From Neodiprion pinetum (lineage: Eukaryota > Arthropoda > Insecta > Hymenoptera > Diprionidae): a stretch of DNA of 64,000 nt. The DNA is taken from assembly GCF_021155775.2 (NCBI RefSeq), contig NC_060235.2:20327598-20391597 (forward strand), in the 5' to 3' direction. Position 1 is the stretch's first letter; every line of letters starts with the position of its first letter. Below the pieces are notes generated by a model, which was not told the DNA's origin, did not search any database, and saw only the letters and a list, made by a program, of their open reading frames with translations. Shown here piece by piece: positions 54,601 through 62,487 of this stretch. A program made the position numbers and the translations under genes.

Positions 54601-57600
54601 TTATAATTATCACGTTTTTTCGTAATTAAATAAAAGACGTCATAAATACCGGACGATAAGTCGAATTTCAACTACAAACGATCACCATTTTTAGAAAATG
54701 CAAATCCGGATTGTGGTAAAAAAGATAAAGTCTTCGAGAATATTGTCCTCAAATTTGAATTAAATCGGTTATGCCGTTTTTGAGATACCGTGCACACCGC
54801 AAAACATCGACTGAAATGATTGACGTTATTGGTAATAACAATACTTCCTTTTAATTGATTCTAATTAAAAAAGGATGGAAATGAAACTGGATCTACGCGC
54901 TTTCGAACAAAATGAATTCGAATTCAATCAAATAATTTTTTTTTGAGAAATAAATTCTAGCAGTAATCCCTTCAACCATAATGAAATAGAACATTCTCAT
55001 ATTTTGGAACTTAAACCCTTCAAGGTCATTCAAAAAATTACAAAAAGTGATTTTCGTTTCAATTTTTTGTGGCGTTAACGTTAATAACTTTATTCTCGTT
55101 CATTTTTTCGCGCAAGACTCCGCGACGCTTTTTAAGCTCTTTTAATTCAGCCGAACTTTCCTTCGAACAATTGATCGAATCGAAAATTATGACTGTGTCA
55201 ATACCTGTCAAATTATATAGAAACTAAAACAAACAAAAAAATATTCAGAAGATCAACGCTGGCCGCTAACGCAAAGGCTAGCCGTTTATCGAGCCTTACC
55301 ATTTTTTCTTACTTTTCAATATCGCGGAGAAGTGTTTCTACTTAATCATATTAACAGGTTTATTTTCAAAGTTTCAGTGAGAAAAACGTAAAGAGAAAAA
55401 AAATCAGAATCAGCAAAAAATTCAAGGGCAGTCAAGTTCAGAGTTCAGTGACTTGTTTGAAAACTTTTTCTTTGCACAACTTTGTACCATTCGTTTTCAT
55501 TGTGAGCGCTTCCCACCGTTTTAATTATCCAACCAAGCATGGACCGATTACTTCATATTTACTTACACATTCGATACGGTTTTTGACATCAATTTCCTAA
55601 ATAAATAATCGATTTTTCTGAATTTTCTTAACATTGGTCACTTTTTCCTCAATTTATAACAATTTTCAAACGATTACACGGTTTAAAGCCTATCGAACAA
55701 TTCACAACTCCACACCATTTCCGCTTATTGACGATTCATTGTATTGAAATTTGTTGGAAATTAGTACTATTGATAAAAACGCAAAGTGACTTATACTTTT
55801 CAGTTTTTTTGTGTCTATTAAAAATAGATCTGTTCAGAAGTAAGAACATTTATTTATCAATGTTTCTGTCATGCACAGGCTCTACTACAGCTAACAAAAT
55901 CTGGCTCACATTTGCTGGTGCCAGATTGATTTTGGAAAATCGTTGCCTCTTACCTTCTTTGCGAAATCATCCTGCAGAATCTGCCTTTCCTTGTTTACTT
56001 CGTTGCAGATCTGAGCTTCAATTTTGGCTCGCTCAGCTTCGTCACCAACCAATTTTAACGCGTGCTCCAATTTCGCGGCATTTACCGTCTAAAGGAAACA
56101 ATGATAGTGAGTAACAAAATGCTTAATATCAATAAAAACTGAAGTCTAAAGTACCAGTTAACTTTTGAATGGTTTTCAGAGTCAGAATTTGCATTTGCCG
56201 CGATTCAAATAGAGAAAAAAAGGTGCTGGCCCATTTTTTAACTTTATAGACCTTCGACTATTTTTTCTTCTTTTTATTCGTGTTTCGCATCTTTTAAATA
56301 GCTGATTCTCACCTGAAGTCGTTGAAGTTCCTTGGTCAGAGCGTTAACTTTATGATACATGTGGAGTACGAAAAGGTCGAAGGAATCCTCGTCGACGGAG
56401 AATTTCTTCTCGGCGATGTTGACTTTTGGGAAAAGAATTTCCAGCTCGTCTTCGAAGTTTTTTCTCGCTCTGAGAACCTGTTTCCAATACCTTTCGGTGA
56501 CATTGGCGCTCTGCGCCTCTTTGTCAAACTTCTGCTTTGCCTCGTCAACGTCGTCGATTATTTTCTTGATGTTTCGTCTCGCGACTGTTTTCGAAACAGG
56601 GGATGCAGCGAGCTTCGGGTCGTCGATCAGGCTCGACAATGTTCTCAAAGAACGCAAGGCCTCGCCTGCGCTGTTCTCCGCCTCAGCCAGCGCCTTTTTC
56701 CTCGCCTCTGTCGCATCCTTCAATCTTTTATATAAAGAACAAAAACACACAAAACATAAGTAAAAACATGAAAAAAATTTAGAGTCAAACTGAAACTAGA
56801 GTTTTACAGACTTTGTTGGATTTTATAACTTCTCAACGATGTCGAACTGATGCTCGCATTCTCACCTGTCCCAAAATTGAACATCTGTGTTTTCGGTGTT
56901 TTCTACTACTTTGACTACGTCTTTATTGTACTTCTCGATCGCGCACGTTGCTGTATGATAAGCTTCGATTGCTCTTGCAGCAGCCTGTCCACAGGACGCC
57001 TCAAGTTCGACAAGATTTTCAGGCAGCAAAGTGTCCTGATGATCCTTGGCTGGTGAAGAAACCTCTTTCGAAGCTGTAAAATGTGCGCAATGGTGAATAA
57101 TTTGTTGCTAGTAACGAGCTTGGGAATATTGTTAGGTTTCTGGACTATTGGGACAGTTATACGTTATTCGAAAGCTGTTTTTAGTGAAAAATAATTAGCA
57201 AAAATAGGCGTTGACCGTCGTTATCAACGTACCGAGTTCAGCTTCGTCTTTTGGGTCCCCGACGAAGCGGATTTGGTAAAACTGTTCATTCTTCGGCGGT
57301 TCCTTAACATCAGACAATGTCTCAAATGCTGATTTCGGAGCTAAAGCAACACATGAATTGTTAGTCGAGTAAGTTGTGCAGTTGTCCACTCGACACATAC
57401 ACAATGTTTTTCACTCGCTTTCAGTTCAAATAATTAGTCAAGTTACCAAATTACAGTTTGTAAGTCAGTAATTAATGTTTAAAAATAATCATGCAGGGCA
57501 GTGTAACCTGGGAGAAACTACATGGCACAGTTCGGTCCGAATTTTCATTCAAAGTATTGACTGCTTCAGCTTGTTTTGTATCATATTGGCAGTAAGCGAA

Positions 57601-59626
57601 TCGGATTTTATTTAAGCCATGCACGATTATGCGGCATTTGAACTGTACCATAATCTTTTAATCAGCAAGTAAGGATAATAAGGATGGGAGGGACAGGGCT
57701 CACGTATATAATTCTCTATGGTCCTCTTACAGGCTGATATCACTGGATTCTTCCCTACTTCCGATGGATTCCAATCTGGCTGACTGGAGCTGCAAAAAGA
57801 TAGTCGAATGAGCCATTTTTAACGACAACTTTTAGATGGAGTTCTATTGTCAGGTTCCGCTTTATTGCATTGTTTGTTTCAGTTTTTATCTCATCAATAA
57901 AGTTCGTGAAAAATGAACCAGACAAGATTTGAATCAGGTGTTTAGTGCTCAAGTTATCTTAGAAAAATATTTTGATTGTACTATGATTACCTTTGCGTAA
58001 TTCTCTCGTAAAGATCTCTCAGAGAATCGAAGAGTGATCGTTCCTCTTGAAAGATGATTTGGATCACCTTGTTGCTGCCGGGAATCCATTTTTCCAACGT
58101 TTCTCTGAACTCTGGATCTTGCTTGGCATAAGCGAGAATACCAAACGTTCCGATTGTCAAAGCTCCGAGTGTTATCAGGCCACCTGAACCTCGGGTTTTC
58201 TCTCTGCAGAAGATTTGACGTTAGGAAATTAATGATTGTAATGCAATTATTTTTTCAATACTTCACATCATGCAAATTTGGCATAAATAATTATAAGCAG
58301 AATGATTAAAACCTCATTCAAGAGTAAAGAAATTACAGGCCGAAAATGTGGTTCTATTTCCAAATTTCACCCACTATCAAAACCCCCACATGCAAACAAA
58401 ACCGGTAGTCTTGTTAAACAGCAGAAAAATATACTTTTACAACATGCAAGCTGGCCGAATATCTCGGTTCACACATTTCAAATACCTTTTTGGTGCTTCG
58501 GTCGAATACTTAGGTCCAGAAAATCTGGACGTAAGTTTAACGTCCTTTAGAAGTCTGAAAGCAGAAACTGGCCACTGTAATTTACACGTTGCCAAAAAAA
58601 AATACCAGCTTAAACAAACTGCAATGAATCGAAGAAATGTTTTTGAGATAAAATCTAGTTCAAATCTGTTTCTGGATAATTAAAAGGGGAAAATATAAGG
58701 TCTGTGAAACTTTGACGCTAGAGGATTCAAGAAAAACCAATCGCAGTACTATTTGATACAACCCTTGACTCAAACCATCGGTGCTTTTGTCATTAAGTAA
58801 TTTCTGAGGATCTCAACTGCGCCAGCGTTTTGCTTCGAAGAAATTTAACTACAAGTCAAATACAAAGTAATATATAAATGAATAAAATCAATGAAATAGG
58901 GGCAAAATATCAGATTTGATAATAGGGTTGCAGTTATATCGTGCTGAGCCACATCATATGAAAACTTGGTTTGCTGTGAAGTTTTCAACGTCAAGGTTTC
59001 GACACGATAAATTTTTAAGTGTTGACACATCAAAGTGGGGATCGAACCAGAAACTGACAAGAGTGGCGCCGAATGAAAACAGAGAATCGATTCTCACCTG
59101 CCATCGGGTTCGCATTTGATGGGAGTTCGTGTCTCGTGATACCTGGCGTTGAGCAGATAGAGTCTGGAATACCCGTGTTTCTTAACCTGAAAACATAGGG
59201 TCAGGGTGTTAGTACATATGACGCGAAGCTGATCAGAGTAACATAGAATTATGTAAGCTGCTGTGTCTGAGTCAAGCCATCTTGTCATCGGATCAGAAGA
59301 GAAGCCAATGAAGATATCAACACGACTGAAACTTTCCCAACGGAAACTGATGGGAGACAGCCAAGGTGTTGGTTAATAAGTGAAAGTAAAAAAAACACTG
59401 ACGATCCTCGAACCGAGGTGCCGAGGAAGGCGATTTGGCCGACCTTCGTGTCAGCCCTCGAGCTTCGCCATGGCCGGAAACATTAATAAACGTGTAAAAA
59501 ATCTACGAGATGATACCGCGAGCGACGGACAGATGCATGATTTCGCTGGCGATTTGGACCAGCGGAAGACGCTCTACGTACCCGATTCAGACCGTTGCAC
59601 GGGAATTTTAATCCAATTCGGAACAT
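15438..59626 (-). CDS. Mic60: Mic60 / mitofilin (MICOS complex subunit), 13 coding exons
   Basis: Core MICOS subunit of the inner mitochondrial membrane, which forms and holds crista junctions. Exons, in transcript order: 59582-59626, 59098-59186, 57991-58203, 57731-57789, 57233-57340, 56866-57073, 56313-56724, 55954-56088, 44547-44775, 29982-30140, 29335-29438, 27655-27842 and 15438-15693. All joins are GT..AG and keep one reading frame, giving 734 residues, close to the usual length of about 740. Seen in order: a basic presequence starting MFRIGLKFPCNGLNR, a Gly/Leu-rich membrane segment at about residues 53-71, an Ala/Glu/Lys-rich coiled-coil region at about 240-500, and the C-terminal mitofilin domain at about 555-720. 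The last contains VENMARRLAL, LPIYLLSYLQSF, YWLDRGDFKMTLRYMNLL and the family's ILLETQQA motif. The start was chosen because its exon ends in a perfect donor in phase with exon 2. The one weak point is the extreme C-terminus: a donor-like site after residue K at 15498 means the final 19 residues may be replaced by another exon. Confidence 0.95.
15798..16198. mobile_element. 401-bp element: inverted ends around a 60-bp tandem repeat
   Basis: The left end, CGGTTAAGTTGGTAAT onward (about 93 bp), pairs with the inverted right end reading CGGTTAGGTTGGTAAT. Matches continue through the blocks CGCAGCGCCA, TCAATCTTT and CCATG. Between the arms lies a tandem array of exactly 60-bp units. No convincing target duplication is seen. 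The structure is that of a foldback/MITE-like element. Confidence 0.8.
15891..16102 (+). repeat. 60-bp tandem repeat, about 3.5 copies
   Basis: Units start at 15891, 15951, 16011 and 16071. Units 2 and 3 are identical; unit 1 differs at a few positions, and unit 4 decays into the right arm of the element. Because 60 is a multiple of three, one frame stays open, but it is not a gene. Confidence 0.95.
18135..18156 (+). repeat. Poly-C tract (22 nt)
   Basis: An uninterrupted run of C on the plus strand; it would be a G-run in Mic60 pre-mRNA. Confidence 0.95.
18666..19880. mobile_element. 1.2-kb repeat, copy A (left end truncated)
   Basis: Nearly identical, in the same orientation, to 52822-54025. 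Inside it, the stretch at about 18825-18930 recurs inverted at about 19555-19675. Conceptual translations of the two arms resemble each other on opposite strands, which exposes a foldback, not a protein gene. It ends in a CGTGAAATACCCC-type terminus next to a TA-rich tract. The terminal bases at the left end of copy B are absent here. Confidence 0.85.
21641..22422. mobile_element. hAT-like non-autonomous transposon with 8-bp target duplication
   Basis: The element starts TAGGGTGGT and ends ACCACCCTA. It is flanked on both sides by the identical 8-mer ATGTATAT (21633-21640 and 22423-22430), the hallmark of hAT insertion. It is 782 bp long with no transposase frame. Confidence 0.85.
22931..23740. 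mobile_element. TIR element of the CATTCCACG-ended group, about 810 bp
   Basis: The left end GGGCACTCCACGTCGAATCA pairs with the inverted right end (GGTACATTCCATGCCAAATT in reverse complement), and the similarity runs on for about 35 bases. No coding capacity is seen. Confidence 0.7.
27655..27842 (-). CDS. Mic60: Mic60 exon 12: mitofilin domain
   Basis: Residues 588-650. VENMARRLALV and LPIYLLSYLQSFLLV match the invariant core of the Mic60 C-terminal domain, which interacts with other MICOS parts and membrane. It ends in a split Arg (CG/A) before GTAAGT; the next exon is 12 kb away. Confidence 0.96.
27843..29334 (-). other. Mic60 intron 11 (1.5 kb)
   Basis: No gene. It contains the degenerate short-word repeat at 28340-28930. 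Confidence 0.85.
28340..28930. repeat. Degenerate short-period repeat (TTTGAAA-rich)
   Basis: Words such as ATCGTTTGAAA, CACTTGAAAC and ACTCATTGAAATTGG recur many times with varied spacing. It is an old diverged array, with no coding signal. Confidence 0.75.
29335..29438 (-). CDS. Mic60: Mic60 exon 11: mitofilin domain
   Basis: Residues 553-587, with NAVINGIPEIASKRGVFPED followed by ALRERFLK, a conserved block of the mitofilin domain. The donor is GTGATT, somewhat weak, and phase 0 is kept with exon 12. Confidence 0.94.
29439..29981 (-). other. Mic60 intron 10 (543 bp)
   Basis: AT-rich with T- and A-runs; nothing else seen. Confidence 0.85.
29982..30140 (-). CDS. Mic60: Mic60 exon 10: start of the C-terminal half
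   Basis: Residues 500-553. It includes NAQMLWGACQALARAV, the conserved LW..C..L segment that opens the mitofilin C-terminal region in this family. It is bounded by a TGTTTCAG acceptor and a GTGAGT donor. Confidence 0.95.
31236..31679. mobile_element. TIR element of the CATTCCACG-ended group, about 444 bp
   Basis: The left end GGAACATTCCATGACAAATC pairs with the inverted right end (AGGGCATTTCGTGACAAATC in reverse complement), and pairing extends through AGCTT and CCGA. A (TA)n microsatellite abuts the right end. Confidence 0.75.
33068..33647. mobile_element. Foldback element, copy 1 (family shared with 39390-39942)
   Basis: The left arm from CTTGTAAGGGGGCAGAA through GGAAAAGTTCCGAAAGC pairs over about 80 bases with the inverted right end at about 33570-33647. 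The internal sequence matches the copy at 39390-39942, including AGCGTAGTTTACTCAACGAG and a stretch on CACCAAGCCAGAAATTC. Confidence 0.8.
36330..36800. repeat. Foldback repeat, family shared with 13475-13790
   Basis: GAACATTAAATCCATTTTGA near 36360 pairs with an inverted counterpart near 36765 (AAATCCACCTTAAGGTAGAT in reverse complement). The outer parts align with the copy at about 13475-13790. Confidence 0.55.
38949..39327. mobile_element. Short TIR element, about 379 bp
   Basis: CAGGGTTCGTACGC at the left end pairs with CAGGCTTCTTACGC (reverse complement of the right end). The inner flanks are rich in TTCCCTGA words. The CAGG start suggests a hAT-like MITE, but no matching target duplication is visible. 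Confidence 0.6.
39390..39942. mobile_element. Foldback element, copy 2 (family shared with 33068-33647)
   Basis: Diverged relative of 33068-33647 in the same orientation. The blocks AGCGTAGTTTACTCAACGAG and AATTGGTGAAATTTCACCAA are kept. The terminal arms are still inverted but shorter. Confidence 0.75.
44547..44775 (-). CDS. Mic60: Mic60 exon 9: coiled coil
   Basis: Residues 424-500, starting LLAETKKYNDELRTQLKLQA and continuing with Glu/Gln/Lys-rich helices (RDALSQKDRETQRVINRTL). It is isolated between introns of 11.2 and 14.4 kb. The acceptor is GCCGCAG and the donor GTACGT. Confidence 0.95.
46231..46257 (+). repeat. Poly-G tract (27 nt)
   Basis: An uninterrupted G run on the plus strand (template strand for Mic60), within a purine-rich segment. 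Confidence 0.95.
48223..48865. mobile_element. 643-bp near-perfect palindrome (full-length foldback MITE)
   Basis: The left half and the reverse complement of the right half align along almost their whole length, about 320 bases each. Shared blocks include ATAATTTCCCAATTTTT, GGATTTCCCCATTTAAA, TGTTTCGGACACATTCTCAG and GTTGAAAAAAATCT. The centre is near 48544. The right end ACCACCCTA matches the ends of the hAT-like element at 21641. Confidence 0.88.
52767..54025. mobile_element. 1.26-kb repeat, copy B (complete ends)
   Basis: The left end GGGAGATTCCCCGTCAAAT pairs with the inverted right end (GGGTATTGCACGTCAAAT in reverse complement), followed by TTTCCCTGACC in both arms. Most of the length is nearly identical to 18666-19880. 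It has no transposase frame and inverted internal arms as in copy A. Confidence 0.85.
54477..54818. repeat. Foldback repeat, about 340 bp
   Basis: ATCTCAAAAACGGC near 54515 recurs inverted near 54780. Pairing extends outward to CATTTCGATCGG/CATTTCAGTCGA and inward through CTTCAAATTT and ACAATAT. Confidence 0.7.
55954..56088 (-). CDS. Mic60: Mic60 exon 8: coiled coil
   Basis: Exactly 45 codons, phase 0 at both ends, starting TVNAAKLEHALKLVGDEAER. It is a helical heptad-like stretch. The next intron is 11.2 kb. Confidence 0.94.
56313..56724 (-). CDS. Mic60: Mic60 exon 7: coiled coil
   Basis: The largest exon, residues 241-378. It is rich in Ala, Glu, Lys and Leu, with segments such as LKDATEARKKALAEAEN and FEDELEILFPKVNIAEKKFS, recognisable as the mitofilin coiled coil. 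It ends QRLQ in phase 0 before GTGAGA. Confidence 0.96.
56866..57073 (-). CDS. Mic60: Mic60 exon 6: helical region
   Basis: Residues 172-241, with ENLVELEASCGQAAARAIEA followed by a Lys/Glu-rich helix ending QFWD and a split Arg. It is bounded by a TTTTACAG acceptor and a GTGAGA donor. It leads in frame into the coiled-coil exon. Confidence 0.92.
57233..57340 (-). CDS. Mic60: Mic60 exon 5: linker
   Basis: Residues 136-172, including PKSAFETLSDVKEPPKNEQF and an acidic end DPKDEAEL. The acceptor is GCTTTAG and the donor GTACGT. This is a low-conservation linker region of the family. Confidence 0.85.
57341..57730 (-). other. Mic60 intron 4 (390 bp)
   Basis: Nothing seen apart from intron sequence. 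Confidence 0.8.
57731..57789 (-). CDS. Mic60: Mic60 exon 4: short linker exon
   Basis: A 59-nt exon for residues 116-136 (SSSQPDWNPSEVGKNPVISA, then a split Ser). It is placed by a TTTTTGCAG acceptor, a CCT/GTAAGA donor and phases matching both neighbours. The sequence is in the poorly conserved linker after the membrane segment, so support comes from splicing rather than homology. Confidence 0.8.
57991..58203 (-). CDS. Mic60: Mic60 exon 3: transmembrane segment
   Basis: Residues 45-116. It contains the single membrane-spanning stretch GGLITLGALTIGTFGILAYA (about 52-71), which anchors the protein in the inner membrane. After it come DPEFRETLEKWIPGSNKVI and an acidic helical stretch in the intermembrane space, as in other Mic60 proteins. 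Confidence 0.95.
58204..59097 (-). other. Mic60 intron 2 (894 bp)
   Basis: Ordinary AT-rich intron; no gene or element seen. Confidence 0.85.
59098..59186 (-). CDS. Mic60: Mic60 exon 2: rest of the presequence
   Basis: Residues 16-45, starting VKKHGYSRLYLLNARY and ending in an Arg codon split AG/A. The exon is basic, and Arg/Tyr-rich in its first half. It is bounded by a TTTTCAG acceptor and a GTGAGA donor. Confidence 0.92.
59187..59581 (-). other. Mic60 intron 1 (395 bp)
   Basis: Between GTACGT and TTTTCAG. An in-frame ATG at 59288 would read through into exon 2 if the intron start were skipped (see findings). Confidence 0.8.
59582..59626 (-). CDS. Mic60: Mic60 exon 1: start codon and presequence
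   Basis: Codes for residues 1-15, MFRIGLKFPCNGLNR, a basic and hydrophobic amphipathic start typical of a mitochondrial targeting signal. It ends CGG before donor GTACGT, in phase 0. Other ATGs nearby hit stops within a few codons or lack a donor in phase. Confidence 0.88.
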
Positions 59627-59750
59627 TTTTCGCGGGCGGCCGGTCGCTCAGCCAAGGGGGAAAAAAGGAACGACGGTCTAACGTGGGGCCCAGCAGTCAA
59701 ACAGCTGATCGTGGACCGCGGAATCGCGGAACTAACCGAGCGGCTGCAGA
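59627..59750. promoter_or_regulatory. Divergent Mic60 / bL35m promoter region
   Basis: Only 124 bp separate the two start codons, so both 5' UTRs and the core promoters must lie here or just inside the genes. It is GC- and CpG-rich against AT-rich surroundings, with no clear TATA box. An E-box-like CAGCTG is at 59702-59707, and a direct repeat of CGCGGAA occurs within 59717-59731. Shared control of two nuclear genes for mitochondrial proteins is inferred. Confidence 0.75.
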
Positions 59751-60951
59751 ATGCTGCGCATCGTCGGTCTGGCTTGGCGAGGTGAGTGCCCCGGTTTTCG
59801 CCGGGATTTTTCGACCGCGGCTCGTTCCTCAACCTGGCAATCGGCCTCTCCGTGTTTCCACCTACATTTCACGCTCTTACGGCGTCCGCGGGGGAAATTG
59901 CAGCTGGATTACAACAAGTTTTGAGGTTAAGTTAGCAGTGCTGAGCTCACTGCCATTTTGATTTTCCAGCCGCTGGAACTGCGCGCGCAGCCGGAGTAAG
60001 CGCGGGACATTCAAATCTCTCTAAACTCATCCCTGCTGGATTTACGACCGCGACGACAAATTGCCGATGTTTCAGCGCCCTTTCTACTTATTTTCGACCC
60101 CTCGTAGACTCGGCTAGGGATTCGCGAGTTTCGATAATCAGGTAACGGCCATTAAATGAAATTTATAACACTTTACATATTTCATTCTGTCTTTTATTCC
60201 TTCTTATTGTCACTCAGCGAACCTCTAGCAGGGATGCTTTTGCCAGTTCCTATTCAGTCAACGCAAGTCCCTGTGAGAACGTTGACTAAGTTTTCACTCC
60301 AGAAAGGGAAACGAAAATGTGTGAAGGCGGTCATCAAGCGATTCTACAGACTGAACTGGTAATCTTTGTACTGATGAAGTTTTCTTTCATTGATTAGAAA
60401 TACGCAGATATGAATTTGTATTCTTAAATTTCTAAGTGGTAAAATAACCCGATGCACATTTACAAATTCTCAACTAAGAGCCGGTTTTTGAATTTATTCA
60501 AAACATACAAAGGAAATAACAAATAACCGTTCCCAAACCTTTTGATACAAAGACCACGATTGATTTCAAGTCTCTCTGTGCAACCTATTTAGAAAACTGT
60601 AACAAGTGTAATTTTTGGTTACCAAAAAGTAATGCAGCTCACCCTAATTGAATCCTCGGTGATGTTTCTGATATATAATGTAGTAATGTTTCTTTAATTT
60701 TGTGTTACTACTTTAGGGGTTGTTGGATTCGCACAAAGACAGGCCGACATAAGAAACTCTGGAAGAAGTCGCCAGCGAATAGAAGACGGCTAAGACAGCA
60801 CGTCTTCGTAAATGCTACACAATCTTGGCTGCTGGACACGATGGTAACCAATTTCTGGCGAAGGCCTAGATTCTACGTCAATGATCCTTACACTCCGTAT
60901 CACTCTAGAGAGGAATTCATTTTCACCAGAACTAAACCGTCTTTGAAGTAA
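59751..60951 (+). CDS. mRpL35: Mitochondrial large-ribosomal-subunit protein bL35m, 4 exons
   Basis: Component of the mitoribosome large subunit, acting in the matrix. Exons are 59751-59781, 59970-60141, 60218-60358 and 60717-60951, all GT..AG with matching phases, giving 192 residues (the human protein is about the same size). The first ~65 residues form a basic, Ser/Ala-rich targeting region starting MLRIVGLAWR. The bL35 domain starts at about residue 88: KFSLQKGKRKCVKAVIKRF, then the hallmark GRHKKLWKKS at about 124-133. The animal-specific C-terminal extension follows, with RQHVFVNATQSWLLD, WRRPRFYVNDPYTPYH and the end FTRTKPSLK. It is divergent from Mic60 across a 124-bp gap and has an AATAAA at 61064. 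The identification is secure; the exact first codon rests on the donor after CGA G. Confidence 0.96.
60359..60716 (+). other. bL35m intron 3 (358 bp)
   Basis: AT-rich; nothing else seen. Confidence 0.9.
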
Positions 60952-62487
60952 TTCTGTATAATATACATTTCTCGAACCTTACACGTATCAATTCGTGAGG
61001 TTAGATATATATGTTGAACTCGTACCAATTTTACATATAATGTAACAAAATGTGAAAAACTAGAATAAAAGTTAGCCAAAGATAAGGCAAAAAAATCAGC
61101 AAGAATCAAAAGATAAAAACTGTTGAACGATAGGTAAGATTTCTTGCATATTTTTGAGGCAATTGATGGGAACCTGATCAGTGAGGAAAATGAGCCTAAA
61201 AATGTAAGGGTTAGAATACAAGCACCTAAGTTTGGTCATCTAGTACATTCTAATTAAATATGTAAACCTGTTCTCAGACTGTTGATATTTCAGCTCACAT
61301 TATTCGAATTTCTTCTATATCACTTCTTTTGCTTAGTACAAATGTTGTTTCACTTGCTTTTATAGTTATTAGCAGAAGTCACATCGCTAGGGATTTTTTG
61401 TAGTGTGTTCTTTTTTTCAATTTTTCCAGTCATGATAGATTGATTTTCATTATTCATTTTTATATTTATTCGAGAACTTACACAAATTTTTTCAAAATCT
61501 AATTACCGCTTCCAAATTTCGGTAGAAACTCGTAAAATAGGTTTCGCCTTCGACATATTTTCAACGTGCTTCTAGCAAAAAGGAAAGTGTTTTAGAGTGT
61601 TTCGGATATTTTCAAACCCTGAGACATTGAATATTCTCAATTCGTAACTTTAAAAGTGCTCAACAAAGCAAAAAAAAACAAAAAACTCTTCGTAAAAACA
61701 CTCATGAAACATTGGAACTAAAAATGAATTGGTTCGAAATTTTTCCAAAATATCTCCAGCTCAAAGTTGCATTTGTAAAAAAACCTTTAAAAAAATAAAT
61801 TGAGGGTCTTCCAGATACTAATTTCGCCTATGAAAGATCTGATATACATATTCAGGTAAATATGAATGATACACGTTCACGTATTTGCTGACATTTATTT
61901 TTCCCTTGTATAATTTCGACATACATAAGTCTTGTACGGGATTTTCTCAGCTTTTCAATTTCGCTATGACGACGGTATATTGCCAACGTCTTACACCCGA
62001 TAATTGTTGGTCATGAAGAACTTCTCTTACCGACGTGGTCAGTTGCTTGGTCGATAATACTTGAAACTGCTATTACCTCCATACCCGGCAAATCTTACGA
62101 AAAATAACCCAAGGCTGTGAGTCTTTATCTGAGTGAAGGTAGGCAGAAATCGCAATGAGTTGCCGGCGGAACCGGCCGGCACGCTGCGCGTAGACACGAC
62201 GACAACGGCACGCTAAATTCACTCTTCAGTCCGATTTGGTCAGGCGCGGTGAGCGCTTCTGAGTGCGAGCTGAATCTGTAATCGGAAAAGGGTCGGCGTG
62301 AAGTGCGGAAAACATCGCGAACGGTGAAATTTGGAGCGTTATCACGGTGTGAATCGATCCTATCGCGAGGCCCGATTACATATCGGATATTTTTCCACAA
62401 CACGATTGTACAATTTTAATAATAATAATACACCATCGTACATCTATATAAAAATAAAAAACAGGCAATCAACGCAGTGCAAAAATC
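60952..62487 (+). other. bL35m 3' UTR, intergenic space and FAHD2-like gene promoter
   Basis: The poly(A) signal at 61064 ends bL35m. From 61070 to about 62100 the sequence is AT-rich with nothing recognised. From about 62150 to 62400 GC and CpG rise sharply, which probably marks the FAHD2-like promoter and 5' UTR; no TATA box is evident. Confidence 0.6.
61064..61069 (+). terminator. Poly(A) signal of bL35m
   Basis: Canonical AATAAA 113 bases after the bL35m stop codon. Confidence 0.7.

Larger units (their letters stand above)
44776..55953 (-). other. Mic60 intron 8 (11.2 kb)
   Basis: No supported gene. It contains the long palindrome at 48223, copy B of the 1.2-kb element, a foldback at 54477, a G-tract at 46231 and a GC-rich segment at 51480-52080 with a 196-codon open frame on the opposite strand. 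Confidence 0.85.

Noticed and set aside
56322..56763. Two plus-strand frames of about 135 codons
   Set aside because: Shadows of Mic60 exon 7 on the other strand.
59380..59961. 193-codon plus-strand frame over the divergent promoter
   Set aside because: It spans Mic60 exon 1, the promoter, bL35m exon 1 and its intron in another frame. The spliced bL35m model explains the region better.
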